From Streptomyces sp. NBC_00285 (lineage in GTDB: Bacteria; Actinomycetota; Actinomycetes; Streptomycetales; Streptomycetaceae): a stretch of DNA of 64,000 nt. The notes under the pieces are model-generated. The model was not told where the DNA came from and did not search any database. It saw nothing but the letters and a program-made list of their open reading frames with translations. The stretch spans positions 1,116,001 through 1,180,000 of the forward strand of contig NZ_CP108055.1 in the NCBI RefSeq assembly GCF_036174265.1, written 5' to 3'. The translations under genes and the position numbers were made by a program. How positions within the stretch are numbered: the first letter of the stretch is position 1; each line of letters begins with the position of its first letter. Positions 34,469 to 43,269 of this stretch are shown here, piece after piece.

Positions 34469-35784
34469 CAGCGGTCTCCTCCGGAGGGGTCGGTACGTGG
34501 GCGCCGTGCCGTTCTGCCGAGCAGGGCAGCGAGCAGGGCGGTCAGCAGCAGGGCGGCGGGTATCGGGGCGAGCCCGGTCGACGACAGGTGCGGGGCCAGG
34601 ACCAGTACGGCGGCGGCCCACCAGACGGCGAGGTCGTCGCCGAGGACGAAGTCACGGAGCACTCGGCTGGGCGAGGGGCAGGCTTGGGGGTCTACCGGTG
34701 GGCGAGGGTGGCGTGGGCGGGGTACGCGCGCGTGAGGCAGGTCTCGGCGCGGCACGCGCGCGTGGATCAGGCGTCCATATGCGGTGAGGGCGAGCAGTAC
34801 GGTCACGCCGAGCAGGGTCGCGAGGGGGACACCGACCGCGTCCGAGGTGACGGCGGCGGCGCCTTGGGCTGTGAGCAGGACGGCGATCGCGGCTTTGACG
34901 GGGCGTTCGGGCAGCACGGTCAGAGGGCGGCGGGGTGCCGGACCTACGTCGGTGCGACGCGTCGGCGGGACGGTCTCGGGACCGAGCCCGGCAAGCCCGT
35001 TCGCGGGACCCCACCCCACCGGCCCGCCCTCAGAACCCGACCCTCGACCGGTCACCGGACGCTCCCCGAACGCACCCGGCGCAGGGCGGCACTCCGCCGA
35101 GCCGCCCGAACCGTCCCTCACCCGATCAGCCACCGGCCGACGCCCAGGCACACCGGCCCCGGTGCGGTCGCCCGCCGAACCGGCCTCCGAGCTCTGCCCC
35201 GCCCGACCGGCCCCTGGCCGAAGCCCAGGCACGCCGGTCGCAGCGCGGTGTCCCGCAAGGACAGTCTCGAACGGCCGTCCACCCAGGATCGACCCGGGGC
35301 GACGTCCCGTCAGGCCGGGCGTGATCGCCGCGGTCACCAGGAGCAGGGCCAGCGGCGGCAGCCACAGTGGCCGGGCGCCGGCCAGCGCCACGACCGCGGT
35401 CGCCAGGACCAGCGTCTCCATACCCGCTCGCAGGAGTGCGGCGCCGACCGCCGCACCTTCCCCGCGGACGGCGTCGTACACCGACGGCTCGTCCCGTGGC
35501 GGCACCGTCCCCAGCTCCCGGCGCGCGGCCCACACCAGCCACTGAAGGCCGGCCACGAGCACCACGATCCCGCCTGCCCTGACCGCCCAGCCGCCGGGCA
35601 GAACCGCGAGGACACCCAGCGCTCCCCCGGCCGACGCCACCAACGCCAGGCCCGGTAACAGCGCCGCCCTGACCGCCGTACCCCTTCCCGTCGAGGCGAC
35701 GGCGGCCACCGTGGTGCGCGCCTCCCTCGCCTCGACGGCGGCCAGCAGAGCGACGGCGACCAGCGCGGGCCAGACCGACGTCAC
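34468..35784 (-). CDS. Integral membrane protein, COG4280/GDT1-like, with hydrophilic insert
   Basis: The 438-residue protein starts VTSVWPALVAVALLAAVEAR, reminiscent of the GDT1/COG4280 membrane family, with paired hydrophobic segments through residue ~155. About 130 low-complexity hydrophilic residues rich in Gly, Pro and Arg follow (roughly positions 34905-35310), then four more membrane segments. GDT1-type proteins move cations; whether this one does is not shown, since the usual ExGD motif is not clear. Codon 43 is TTA (35656-35658), a rare bldA-dependent codon. Start GTG overlaps the upstream SDR stop by 4 bp. Confidence 0.6.
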   Translation of the reverse strand: MTSVWPALVAVALLAAVEAREARTTVAAVASTGRGTAVRAALLPGLALVASAGGALGVLAVLPGGWAVRAGGIVVLVAGLQWLVWAARRELGTVPPRDEPSVYDAVRGEGAAVGAALLRAGMETLVLATAVVALAGARPLWLPPLALLLVTAAITPGLTGRRPGSILGGRPFETVLAGHRAATGVPGLRPGAGRAGQSSEAGSAGDRTGAGVPGRRPVADRVRDGSGGSAECRPAPGAFGERPVTGRGSGSEGGPVGWGPANGLAGLGPETVPPTRRTDVGPAPRRPLTVLPERPVKAAIAVLLTAQGAAAVTSDAVGVPLATLLGVTVLLALTAYGRLIHARVPRRDLPHARVPRPRHPRPPVDPQACPSPSRVLRDFVLGDDLAVWWAAAVLVLAPHLSSTGLAPIPAALLLTALLAALLGRTARRPRTDPSGGDR

Positions 35785-36878
35785 CCCGCGTCGCCCGTCC
35801 GCGCGAGCGCCCGGGGCCGCCGGCCGGCGCGTTGCGCGAACCAGTGGGCCACCGCCGCGTCCAGGTACTCCGACCAGGGCGGACAGACGGTGACGGTTCC
35901 TGTCGGCGGCAGCACCCGGTCGTCCTCGAAGTAGGGCCGGTACACGCCGATCAGCCGGTCGAGGAGCGCCCGGTCGGGCATCGGGATGCCGCGCACCTGC
36001 CAGGCGTCCAGCGAGCGGCGCAGGAACTCCCAGCGGCGGAACGGCACGAGGGTGAGCTCGGGCAGTGGGGCGCGCCCGGCGGCCGCCCGCGCCCGGTCCA
36101 GCGCCTCGACGGCCCCGGTGACCAGTTCCCCCAGCCGGGGTGCGGCCGTTCCGGACGCCGCCACGACGTCGGTGACCGGGTCGCCGTTCGCCACCCGCCG
36201 CAGCAGAGCGGCCAGTTCGCCGGCGACCCAGTCGACGGGCACGATGTCGATCCGGCGGTCGCGGCCGCCCGGCAGCAGGGGTGGCTCGTGGCGTTCGATG
36301 AGCCCGAGCAGCGGATAGATGCCGTGGAAGCGGCTGATGGCCCCGGTGCGGCTGTGCCCGACGACGAGGCTGCACGAGAACACCACCGGGCACAGGTCCG
36401 CGTACTCGGACCGCAGCAGGCGTTCGGCCTCCGCCTTGGTGGCTTCGTAGGTGTTGCGGTACTCCCAGCCGTCGGTCGCCGTATAGGCGGAGGAGACGTA
36501 GACGAAGCGGGTGTCGGCGCTCAGCGCGCGGGCCAGTTCGGCGACGTTCCGGGTGACCTGGACGTTGCCGAGCCGGGCCGCCTGCAGGGACGCGGTCCAG
36601 CTGACGTTGGCCGCCGCGTGGACGACCACGGTCCGCCGCGCGGGGGTGAGTTCGCGTGCGAGGGCCTGGGTCGCCGGGCCGTCGGTGAGGTCACGGACGA
36701 CCGGACGGACGCGCGCCCGGACCGCCTCGGGGGCCCTGGCCAGGAAGGCGTCACGGGAGCGTTCGCCACTGAACACCCCGACCACCTCGGCCCAGGGCTC
36801 CCCGGCCGCGAGGAACTCGGCGAGTCCGCTGCCGACGGCGCCGCCGATGCCGGTGACCAGCAGTCGCGCGCCCGTCAC
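35781..36878 (-). CDS. SDR of the male-sterility/thioester-reductase type (NAD_binding_4)
   Basis: The 365-residue protein has the extended SDR nucleotide motif TGIGGAVGSG near residue 9 and HAAANVSWTASL. The catalytic pair is Tyr144 and Lys148 in NTYEATKAEAE, with SSAYTATDGWEY before it. The family reduces acyl-CoA or carrier-bound acyl thioesters to aldehydes or alcohols, or acts as an epimerase-like dehydrogenase. No carrier protein was seen in the operon, so the acyl donor is unknown. With the class III aminotransferase one gene away it could supply an aldehyde for transamination; this pairing is inference. GTG start at 36878 overlaps the SRPBCC stop. Confidence 0.8.
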   Translation of the reverse strand: MTGARLLVTGIGGAVGSGLAEFLAAGEPWAEVVGVFSGERSRDAFLARAPEAVRARVRPVVRDLTDGPATQALARELTPARRTVVVHAAANVSWTASLQAARLGNVQVTRNVAELARALSADTRFVYVSSAYTATDGWEYRNTYEATKAEAERLLRSEYADLCPVVFSCSLVVGHSRTGAISRFHGIYPLLGLIERHEPPLLPGGRDRRIDIVPVDWVAGELAALLRRVANGDPVTDVVAASGTAAPRLGELVTGAVEALDRARAAAGRAPLPELTLVPFRRWEFLRRSLDAWQVRGIPMPDRALLDRLIGVYRPYFEDDRVLPPTGTVTVCPPWSEYLDAAVAHWFAQRAGRRPRALARTGDAG

Positions 36879-37321
36879 GGCGACACCGGGGCGGGGCGGC
36901 GGTCGCGGATGGCGGCGAGCATGCTGCGGGAGTTGGACTCGATGGCCTGGACACCGATGGGGTCCAGGACCGCGGCGAGGGAGGGGATGCCGATGTCGAA
37001 CTCGATCTCCAGCACGACCCGCACACCGGTGGGCGTCTCGACGAGTTCCCAGAACCCGCGGAAGACCTCCAGATCACCCTCTGTCTGGTCGAAGTCGATC
37101 CGCCGCATGCTCGTGAACACATCGCGCTCGTCCCAGGTCAGCTCACTGCCGTTGAGCAGGACCCGCCACGAACTGAGCGCGGTGCCCTCGCCGCGTTCCA
37201 GGAAGCGGATGCCGAGGACGTCGTCCATGTAGCCCGCGTGCGCCTCGAAATCGCACAGTACGGTCCACACGTGCTCCAGTGGGGTGTCGTCGATGTCGAC
37301 CTCGGTACGGACTACGGGCAC
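36875..37321 (-). CDS. SRPBCC (polyketide cyclase/START-like) protein
   Basis: The 148-residue protein has the helix-grip pattern: a starting strand VVRTEVDIDDTPLEHVWTVL, a central antiparallel sheet with GFWELVETPTGVRVVLEIEF, and a long C-terminal helix (LDPIGVQAIESNSRSMLAAI). Such proteins bind hydrophobic ligands and include aromatase/cyclases and lyases; catalytic residues cannot be assigned. Its GTG start overlaps the aminotransferase stop by 10 bp and its stop overlaps the SDR start by 4 bp, so all three are tightly coupled. Confidence 0.8.
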   Translation of the reverse strand: MPVVRTEVDIDDTPLEHVWTVLCDFEAHAGYMDDVLGIRFLERGEGTALSSWRVLLNGSELTWDERDVFTSMRRIDFDQTEGDLEVFRGFWELVETPTGVRVVLEIEFDIGIPSLAAVLDPIGVQAIESNSRSMLAAIRDRRPAPVSP

Positions 37322-38562
37322 GGTGCGGCCTCTCTGTCGGCGGGTACGGCAAGCGTTTCCGGTACGGCGGTGACGGCGGCGGCGATCGCGTCGAGCCCCT
37401 CGTCGAGGTCGTCCTGGCCGATCACAGCGGGCGGGTAGACCCTCAGGACCCGCGGGTTGCTGAGGCAGAAGCTGAGCAGCACGCCGTGCTTGGCCGCCTC
37501 CAGGACGAGCTGTCCGGCCACGCCGGGCGAGGCGGTGTCGACGCCGATCATGAGTCCCTCGCCGCGCACTTCGCGGATGCGCGGGTCGTCGCGCAGCAGC
37601 TCGCCGAGCCGCTTGCGGGCGGACTCGCCGAGGCGCCGTACCTCGTCCAGGAACCCGTCCTGTCGTACGACGTCCACGACCGCGCACCCGACCCGCCCGG
37701 CCAGCGCGCCGCCCGCGAAGGAGGAGGCCAGCACCACCGGGTCGCCTGCCGCGCCGCCGATCCGGGTGCCGGAGTACATGACGGCGGCCATCGGGACCAG
37801 GCCGCCGCCGAGCACCTTGCCGGCCAGGAGCAGGTCGGGCGGGCAGTCCGAGGCCGAGCGCCAGAGGGTGCCGCAGCGGCCGAGGCCGGTCTGGATCTCG
37901 TCGAGGGCGAAGAGGGTGCCGGTCTCCTGGCACAGCGCGCGCAGGGCGGCGAGACGGTCCGGGTCGATGGGCAGCACTCCGCCCTCGCCCCGGACCGGTT
38001 CGGCGAAGAGGGCCGCGACCGTTCCGCCGGCGAGCACCTGCCTGGCCTGGTCCAGGTCTTCCGGGTCCAGGAAGTGGACCTTCGCCGCCAGGGGCAGCGG
38101 GGAGCGCACCGCGTAGGTGTCGGAAAGGTGCAGGGCGCCCGCGGTCTTGCCGTGGTAGGAGCCGCGCAGGGCGGCGAACTCGGTGCGGCCGGTGGACAGG
38201 GCGGCCATCTTCATCGCCATCTCGACCGCTTCCGCACCGCTGTTGGCGAAGGCGACCTGGTCGAGGCCGGCCGGGGCGATGCCGATCAGCGCCTCGGCGC
38301 ACCGGGTCGCCTCCGCGTTGCCGAGGACCTTCCCGGACAGGCCCATCAGGTCCAGCTGGTCCCGAGCGGCTGCGACGACCTCGGGGTGGCGGTGACCGAC
38401 CAGGTGGACGCCGAAGGAGCCGAGGTCCAGCCAGCGGCGGCCGGTGGTGTCGGTGATCCAGGCGCCCTGGGCCTCCTGTTCGCCGGCCAGCAGACCCGAC
38501 ATACGCAGCAGCAGGGCCTTGGAGCGGCCGAAGGCGGCGCCGTAACGCTCGACGAACCCCAT
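37312..38562 (-). CDS. Class III PLP aminotransferase
   Basis: The 416-residue aminotransferase has ANSGAEAVEMAMKMA for phosphate binding, RGSYHGKTAGAL, the Asp-Glu pair DEIQTGLGR (Asp221, Glu222) that holds the pyridine nitrogen, and Lys249 in LAGKVLGGG. It transfers amino groups to aldehydes or ketones, often at a terminal (omega) position, or handles gamma-amino acids such as ornithine. It lies directly before the SRPBCC and SDR genes, and with the SDR may install a primary amine. The ATG lies 3 bp after the upstream stop. Confidence 0.92.
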   Translation of the reverse strand: MGFVERYGAAFGRSKALLLRMSGLLAGEQEAQGAWITDTTGRRWLDLGSFGVHLVGHRHPEVVAAARDQLDLMGLSGKVLGNAEATRCAEALIGIAPAGLDQVAFANSGAEAVEMAMKMAALSTGRTEFAALRGSYHGKTAGALHLSDTYAVRSPLPLAAKVHFLDPEDLDQARQVLAGGTVAALFAEPVRGEGGVLPIDPDRLAALRALCQETGTLFALDEIQTGLGRCGTLWRSASDCPPDLLLAGKVLGGGLVPMAAVMYSGTRIGGAAGDPVVLASSFAGGALAGRVGCAVVDVVRQDGFLDEVRRLGESARKRLGELLRDDPRIREVRGEGLMIGVDTASPGVAGQLVLEAAKHGVLLSFCLSNPRVLRVYPPAVIGQDDLDEGLDAIAAAVTAVPETLAVPADREAAPCP

Positions 38563-38565
38563 GGC

Positions 38566-39096
38566 TCAGGCGTCCTTGAGGAAGGGTTCGAGGAACGCCG
38601 CGTCGGTGCCGGCGGCGGTGCACAGCTTGGACCAGTTGCGCAGGGCCCGCAGCACCTCGCTCTGGCCGCTCGCCACCAGGGGGTCGGGGATCTGTCCCGG
38701 GAAGGCCTCGCAGAGCGCGTTCCACAGGTCCCGCACTCCGGCGTCGTCGGCCAGTTCGCCGCCGAACTCCTGCTCCAGGTCGAAGAGTTGGACCAGCTCC
38801 GGGCCGGTCGCCGAGCAGACCTCGTGCAGTCCGTACTCCAGGGCGAGGGCCAGCTGGTGTCCCTCCCCCGCGGGTTCGGCGCCGGTCAGCCGGGTGTCGA
38901 TCTCGGAGAACAGCTCCAGCAGCCGGAGTTTGACGACCTGGCGCAGCTGCGGCTGGTCCGCGCCGCCGTCCAGGTCCTCGACGTAGGCCCGGCCGTCGAC
39001 GGACATCAGCCAGGCCGTGGTGGCCCAGGCCCGGACGGCGGTCTCGGGGGGCAGACCACGGCCGGCCCGCACGCCGGGGAAGAGGGCGAGTTCCAT
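38566..39096 (-). CDS. Unrecognised helical protein of the biosynthetic operon
   Basis: The 176-residue acidic, mostly helical protein matches no family known to me. Visible features are a hydrophobic N-terminus (MELALFPGVRAGRG), AVRAWATTAWLMSVDGRAYV, a long leucine-rich helix (VVKLRLLELFSEIDTRL), and a C-terminal half with regularly spaced leucines. There is no signal peptide or membrane segment. A heme-oxygenase-like or scaffold fold is possible but unproven. The ATG at 39096 follows AAGGAG at good spacing; an upstream TTG is less likely. Its position inside a coupled operon supports a pathway role. Confidence 0.75.
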   Translation of the reverse strand: MELALFPGVRAGRGLPPETAVRAWATTAWLMSVDGRAYVEDLDGGADQPQLRQVVKLRLLELFSEIDTRLTGAEPAGEGHQLALALEYGLHEVCSATGPELVQLFDLEQEFGGELADDAGVRDLWNALCEAFPGQIPDPLVASGQSEVLRALRNWSKLCTAAGTDAAFLEPFLKDA

Positions 39097-39125
39097 CAAA
39101 CTCCTTCAGCAGGTGGGGGTTCCGG

Positions 39126-40142
39126 TCAGGCCGGTAGCAGGGTCACCGCGCCGACGCGGGCGGCGCGCAGCAGGTCGGCGGGGGCCGCAGGGAGGTCGGT
39201 GAGGCTCAACTCCCCGCTGGGCAGCGGTTCCTGGCCGAGGAAGGCGGTGCTCGCGCCCAGCAGCATGTCGGCGCCGGGCAGGAAGCGCTGCCGTACGGGA
39301 TCACCGACGGGCTCCACGGTGAGCGACGGCGTCCGGCCCTCGCCGACGTCGGTGTGAACCTCGGCGAGCAGGTCGGTGAAGAGCGGGGCCAGGGGGCCCT
39401 CGTCCTTGCCCGCAAGGGCCTCGGAGACGGGGGCACGCAGGGCGTCCACGGCCGCCACCAGGGGATCAGCCGCTCCCTGTTGATCGCGGAAACGGGTCCA
39501 ACGCAGCAGGAACCACTTGCGGTTGGAGTACACGTCGAGGTGGTGCGAGAGCACGGCGTCCATCAGATACAGCAGTGCGTTGACCGCGTAGCCCACGCGT
39601 CCGCGCCGCTCCCCCGCCGCCTCGGCCAGTGACAGGAAGAGGACCTGTTCGGTGGCGGTGTGCAGGGAGGACCACTTCCACAGCCGGGCCAGTTCGGGCA
39701 GGCGGTCGAGATAGGGCAGGGTGCGGTCCAGAGCGACACCGTTGACCAGCCGCTCCAGGTACTTGCGGCGCACCTCGTGCCGCTTGTCCCAGCCGCGGTA
39801 AGCGGACACGGCCTGGCGCGGATCGACGTCCGCCAGTGCGCGCAGGTCGGCGAGGGCCGCGTCGACCTCCTCCTGCGAGAAGGAGATGGACTCCAAGTGG
39901 TTGGGGCCTTCGAAGAGTTGGGTCGCCATGCGGGCGCCCGCCATCGGTTCGGACTGGATCCTGATGAAGTCCACGTCGCTGGTGGCGTTGGCGAGCCCCT
40001 GCGCCGGGGAGCTGGTGAGCAGGAAGTGCCGGGCCTTTCCGGTACGGCCGCTCAGCAGCACGTCCAGTCCGTCTGGGGTGAGTCCGCGCGCGGCCAGGAA
40101 GGTGTCGACGTGGCCGAGACGGGTCTCGGGTGTGATGGCCAT
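39126..40142 (-). CDS. Nucleotidyltransferase-like protein, function unknown
   Basis: In this 338-residue protein the N-terminal segment FLLTSSPAQGLANATSDVDF (residues ~40-59) fits the GS-x(n)-SDxD pattern of the polymerase-beta nucleotidyltransferase fold, with the first glycine replaced. The rest is helical (YLERLVNGVALDRTLPYLDR; AVNALLYLMDAVLSHHLDVY), like the helical domain attached to some minimal nucleotidyltransferases. It could nucleotidylate a small molecule or protein. The assignment rests on one motif and is tentative. Its ATG overlaps the desaturase stop as TGATG. Confidence 0.5.
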   Translation of the reverse strand: MAITPETRLGHVDTFLAARGLTPDGLDVLLSGRTGKARHFLLTSSPAQGLANATSDVDFIRIQSEPMAGARMATQLFEGPNHLESISFSQEEVDAALADLRALADVDPRQAVSAYRGWDKRHEVRRKYLERLVNGVALDRTLPYLDRLPELARLWKWSSLHTATEQVLFLSLAEAAGERRGRVGYAVNALLYLMDAVLSHHLDVYSNRKWFLLRWTRFRDQQGAADPLVAAVDALRAPVSEALAGKDEGPLAPLFTDLLAEVHTDVGEGRTPSLTVEPVGDPVRQRFLPGADMLLGASTAFLGQEPLPSGELSLTDLPAAPADLLRAARVGAVTLLPA

Positions 40143-41125
40143 CAGGCTCCTTGTTCCGTGGGGGCGGTACCGGTAGCGGGGCGCAGGGCGCGTGCCTCGG
40201 CGACGTGCCGGAGCACGCTGGAACGGCCGAAGAGGTAGGAGTGCGAGATCCGGGCCCGGTCGCGGACGGCCTGGTTCTCCATGAGCCGGCGGTGCAGGGC
40301 GGCCAGGTTGTAGCAGGGCACGCTGGGGTAAAGGTGGTGCGCCAGGTGGTAGTTGATCCTGCACGGGGAGAACAAGGCCCGCTCCAGTGCTCCGGCGAGC
40401 ACCGAGCGGGTGCCGCCGATTCCGGCGTCCTGGTCGCAGCCCACGTGTTCGGCCATGTCGCGCAGCCGCAGGATCATGCTCAGTGCGGTGATCATCGGCA
40501 CGATCCAGAGCAGCAGATAAGGCAGCCACCACCCGGTCACCACCAGCACGGTCGCGAGTGCCACGAGGCCTGAGAGGAACAGGGCACACCGGGCCCGGCC
40601 CATGGCGCGGGCCACGCTGCGGTCGCCGCGCAGCACCGGGAGCAGCGAGAACTGGTCCAGGGTGCCCACGGTCTTGACGATGTTCAGGGCGACCGCGTCG
40701 GCGGCGAACAGGCGGACCCAGTCACGGATGGTGTGGTCGATCGCCGTGGGGTCGAAGTCGGGGTCGCGGTCGGTGTTGAGGTAGCGGTGGTGTTCGAGGT
40801 GGTGGCGTCGGTACAGGGTGGTGCTGATGAACAGGGGGAAGGCCAGCAGCAGATCGCTGACCAGGTCGTTGACCCTGCGGTCGCCGAACAGCAGCCGGTG
40901 CGCTCCGTCGTGCATCAGGACCGCGAGCGCGTGCTGACGGGTCGCGATGACCACGATCGCCGCCACGTAGCCGTACCAGCGGTCCCAGTACACCGCCCCG
41001 GCCGCGGCCGCGAGGATGACGGTCCACTGCCGGGCGATGGCGAGGGCTGCCCGAGCGGGTCTGCGCCGGGACAGTTCGCGCAGTTCGTCGATGCCGATGA
41101 AACGTTCGCCGGTTCCTGACGTCAT
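40142..41125 (-). CDS. Membrane fatty-acid-desaturase-type di-iron enzyme
   Basis: The 327-residue protein has four or so membrane helices and the three histidine boxes of the desaturase/hydroxylase superfamily: HDGAH (72-76), HHLEHH (108-113) and HLAHH (260-264, in NYHLAHHLYPSVPC). These ligate two irons that activate oxygen to insert a double bond, triple bond or hydroxyl group into a lipid or other hydrophobic chain. No acyl carrier is nearby, so the substrate may be free, CoA-linked or a non-lipid amino acid. It sits between the nucleotidyltransferase-like and second deaminase-like genes with no gap. Confidence 0.9.
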   Translation of the reverse strand: MTSGTGERFIGIDELRELSRRRPARAALAIARQWTVILAAAAGAVYWDRWYGYVAAIVVIATRQHALAVLMHDGAHRLLFGDRRVNDLVSDLLLAFPLFISTTLYRRHHLEHHRYLNTDRDPDFDPTAIDHTIRDWVRLFAADAVALNIVKTVGTLDQFSLLPVLRGDRSVARAMGRARCALFLSGLVALATVLVVTGWWLPYLLLWIVPMITALSMILRLRDMAEHVGCDQDAGIGGTRSVLAGALERALFSPCRINYHLAHHLYPSVPCYNLAALHRRLMENQAVRDRARISHSYLFGRSSVLRHVAEARALRPATGTAPTEQGA

Positions 41126-41126
41126 G

Positions 41127-41669
41127 TCACGCGCCCTTGCGGGAGGGGACCGTGGTCAGGTCCTCGCTGAGCCGGGAGGCGACGGCGGCGGTCGAGCCGG
41201 TGTACTTGCCGTCGTACAGGAGCGGTTGGCCCTGCATGGCCCAGAAGGCCAGCTTGCCGATGACCATGCCCGGATAGAGGCGGACCGGATTGGCGACGGT
41301 GATCTCCAGGGTCCAGGGGAAGACCGCGCCGCTGTGGCCGAGGGGGGCGGAGAACTGGATCCAGACGCCGAGGGTGGAAACCGAACGGCAGGCGTAGAGG
41401 GTGGCCGCGTAGTGCGGGCTGCCCATGGCCTCCATGGTGCTGCCGAGGTAGAACCTGCCCGGTTCCAGGACCCGCCCGGCGGCGCCCATGGTGAGAAGGC
41501 GGGAGGTGGGGGCGCGCTGGCTGTCCAGGGTCTGACGGTCGTAGACGAGGAGGTCGGGGGCCAGGCGGAAGCCGTAGGAGTTGGGCTCGAGGCGGGCCGG
41601 GTCGAAGTCGTCGATGTGGATGTCGCCCGTTGCCACGGCCTGGGCCATCTCGGGGCCGGTGAGGATCAC
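41127..41669 (-). CDS. dCTP deaminase-like protein with altered RSSxARxG motif
   Basis: The 180-residue protein is a dCTP deaminase/dUTPase-fold member: PNSYGFRLAPDLLVY, EPGRFYLGSTMEAMG and LYPGMVIGKLAFW match Dcd throughout. The family motif RSSxARxG is here CRSVSTLG (residues 94-101), so the second serine and the arginine are lost, while the catalytic glutamate is kept as Glu122 in WTLEITVAN. The gene-41-kb protein therefore probably does not deaminate dCTP alone. The GTG at 41669 is chosen because it overlaps the kinase stop as GTGA and gives the same MILTG start as the fusion protein at 46.3-48.8 kb. Confidence 0.85.
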   Translation of the reverse strand: MILTGPEMAQAVATGDIHIDDFDPARLEPNSYGFRLAPDLLVYDRQTLDSQRAPTSRLLTMGAAGRVLEPGRFYLGSTMEAMGSPHYAATLYACRSVSTLGVWIQFSAPLGHSGAVFPWTLEITVANPVRLYPGMVIGKLAFWAMQGQPLLYDGKYTGSTAAVASRLSEDLTTVPSRKGA

Positions 41670-42232
41670 GGCTGGCAACTCCCTTGCAGGGAAAGGACGG
41701 TGGCGTGGATCGCGGTGCGGTAGGCGGCGAGGTCGCCACTGTTGTCGATCACGGTGTCCGGCTCGATCAGGTCCAGGCCGCGGGTCGATCCGTCGGCGCG
41801 GGTGAGGTCGGCGCGGTCGGCGAGACGGCTGAGGCGCAGTTCCTCCTCACAGGTGATCCGGAGGATCCGGAAGCCCAGTGCGCGCAGTGCCGGGGTGTCG
41901 ACGAAGGGGTCGCGGAGGTCGTCGTTGACCACCAGTCCGGCCGTGCAGTCGGCGAGCCGGGCGGCGAAGTCGTCAGCCAGGGCACGGGGGTTGAGGCGAC
42001 GGAGGTGGCCCGCGAGGTCCTCCATCAGGACCTGGTCCTGGGCGCCCGGGCGCAGGGGGGCGCCGGCGGCGGCGTAGACGCGGTCCTGGAGTTCGTACAG
42101 CGGGCGGGCCAGCGGGATGCGGGCGAAGCCGAGGCCGGCCTCGACGGCGTACTCCCGCAGGGTGACCGCGCAGGTCGACTTGCCGCTGCCGGAGTGTCCG
42201 ATCACCGCGATCCGCAGCTGACCTGGGCTCAT
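41666..42232 (-). CDS. Small P-loop kinase (nucleotide/CoA-kinase-like)
   Basis: The 188-residue protein has Walker A GHSGSGKST (residues 12-20), an arginine-rich lid region, and a late IDNSGDLAAYRTAIHATVLS like the dephospho-CoA kinase and deoxynucleotide kinase group (D-N-x-G-x-L). It probably phosphorylates a small molecule or nucleotide in the cytosol. No specific family was recognised. The ATG overlaps the HPr-kinase-like stop by 4 bp, and the gene precedes the second deaminase-like gene. Confidence 0.8.
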   Translation of the reverse strand: MSPGQLRIAVIGHSGSGKSTCAVTLREYAVEAGLGFARIPLARPLYELQDRVYAAAGAPLRPGAQDQVLMEDLAGHLRRLNPRALADDFAARLADCTAGLVVNDDLRDPFVDTPALRALGFRILRITCEEELRLSRLADRADLTRADGSTRGLDLIEPDTVIDNSGDLAAYRTAIHATVLSLQGSCQP

Positions 42233-43269
42233 GAGGCGGCCAGTGCCGCGTCGAGGTCGACGTCCAGGGTGCCCGTGAGGCGGAGCATCGCCAGGTCGGC
42301 CAAGTAGGGGCGCATCGCGGAGAGGGTGGCGTAAAAGGCCGCGTAGTCCGGGACCAGGTAGTGCTGCCAGCCGAAGAACGTGGTGTCGACCGCGCGGTCG
42401 ACGATCCGGTTGAGCTCCATCCAGCGCGCGGGCTCCTCCTCGACCCGCTCGACGGCGAACGGTTCGCCGGGTCGGACCTCGGGGAGCAGGATTCCGGCGA
42501 GGCGGAGCGGTTCGGGGCTGAACTCCGAGCCGAGCCAGGCCTCGAAGGCGTCTGCGTCGAGCAACAGCTTCCTGCGGTCGGGAAGTTCGGCCGGGTCGAC
42601 GCCCGCGTGGGTGCGTACCCAGTCGACCAGCTCCGGGTGTTCGCGCAGGGTGCCGGCGCCGACGTACGGGTAGTCGCGCCAGGGGGTGGCGGTGATGCCG
42701 CCGTCCTCGATGCGGCAGAACAGCTTGTCGCCGGTGAAGTACTGCCAGCCGGGGCGGCTGAGCACCGAGACCAGGGTGGTGGTCTTGCCCGCGCCCTTCG
42801 GTCCGGCGATGGCGTAGGCGCGCCCGTCGCGGCGGACACCGGAGGCGTGCAGGACGACGGTGCCGCGGGTCTCCTCGGTGCGGATGATCAAGTCGCGGAT
42901 GAAGTCCATCAGTTGGCACACCGAGCCGTCGGTGATGCCGACGTCGAAGCGCTGGTCCGTCGTCGCGTCCACGGGGACGTCGAGCCGGGTGTGCTCGTTG
43001 GCGTAGACGCGGCGGTCGCCGTGCCGGGACAGAAGGGCGTGGAAGGTGAACTCCGGTGCCGTGCTCTGCCGGATCACCGCCGGCCGGCCGGCCGGGGGCC
43101 GGGCCACCGGGTCGTAGGGGACGAGGGTCAGGTGGAAGGCGGGGTCGTTGGCGGGCTGGTCGGCGAGGGTGTGCCGGAAGAACCTGGCGACGGGCTGGAA
43201 GGCCTTCTCCGCCTCGGCGTCGATGTCGAAGTGCAGGGTGGTGTCGAGGAAGTTCAGGTAGCGGTGCAC
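42229..43269 (-). CDS. HPr-kinase-like P-loop ATPase
   Basis: In this 346-residue protein the second half begins VVLHASGVRRDGRAYAIAGP, and Walker A GPKGAGKTTTL follows at residues 156-166. The LHAS-G-x(n)-AGxxGxGKT layout is that of HPr-kinase-related proteins found in actinobacterial and RiPP gene clusters, some of which phosphorylate peptides or small substrates. The N-terminal 130 residues are distinct. No HPr target is present. Start is GTG at 43269 within the tail of the phosphodiesterase gene (16-bp overlap). Confidence 0.8.
   Translation of the reverse strand: MHRYLNFLDTTLHFDIDAEAEKAFQPVARFFRHTLADQPANDPAFHLTLVPYDPVARPPAGRPAVIRQSTAPEFTFHALLSRHGDRRVYANEHTRLDVPVDATTDQRFDVGITDGSVCQLMDFIRDLIIRTEETRGTVVLHASGVRRDGRAYAIAGPKGAGKTTTLVSVLSRPGWQYFTGDKLFCRIEDGGITATPWRDYPYVGAGTLREHPELVDWVRTHAGVDPAELPDRRKLLLDADAFEAWLGSEFSPEPLRLAGILLPEVRPGEPFAVERVEEEPARWMELNRIVDRAVDTTFFGWQHYLVPDYAAFYATLSAMRPYLADLAMLRLTGTLDVDLDAALAAS

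Noticed and set aside
37312..38725. Long frames overlapping the aminotransferase, including a 616-codon leftward frame
   Set aside because: They are other-frame shadows of the aminotransferase and neighbouring genes. Only the short SRPBCC part at 36875-37321 is real.
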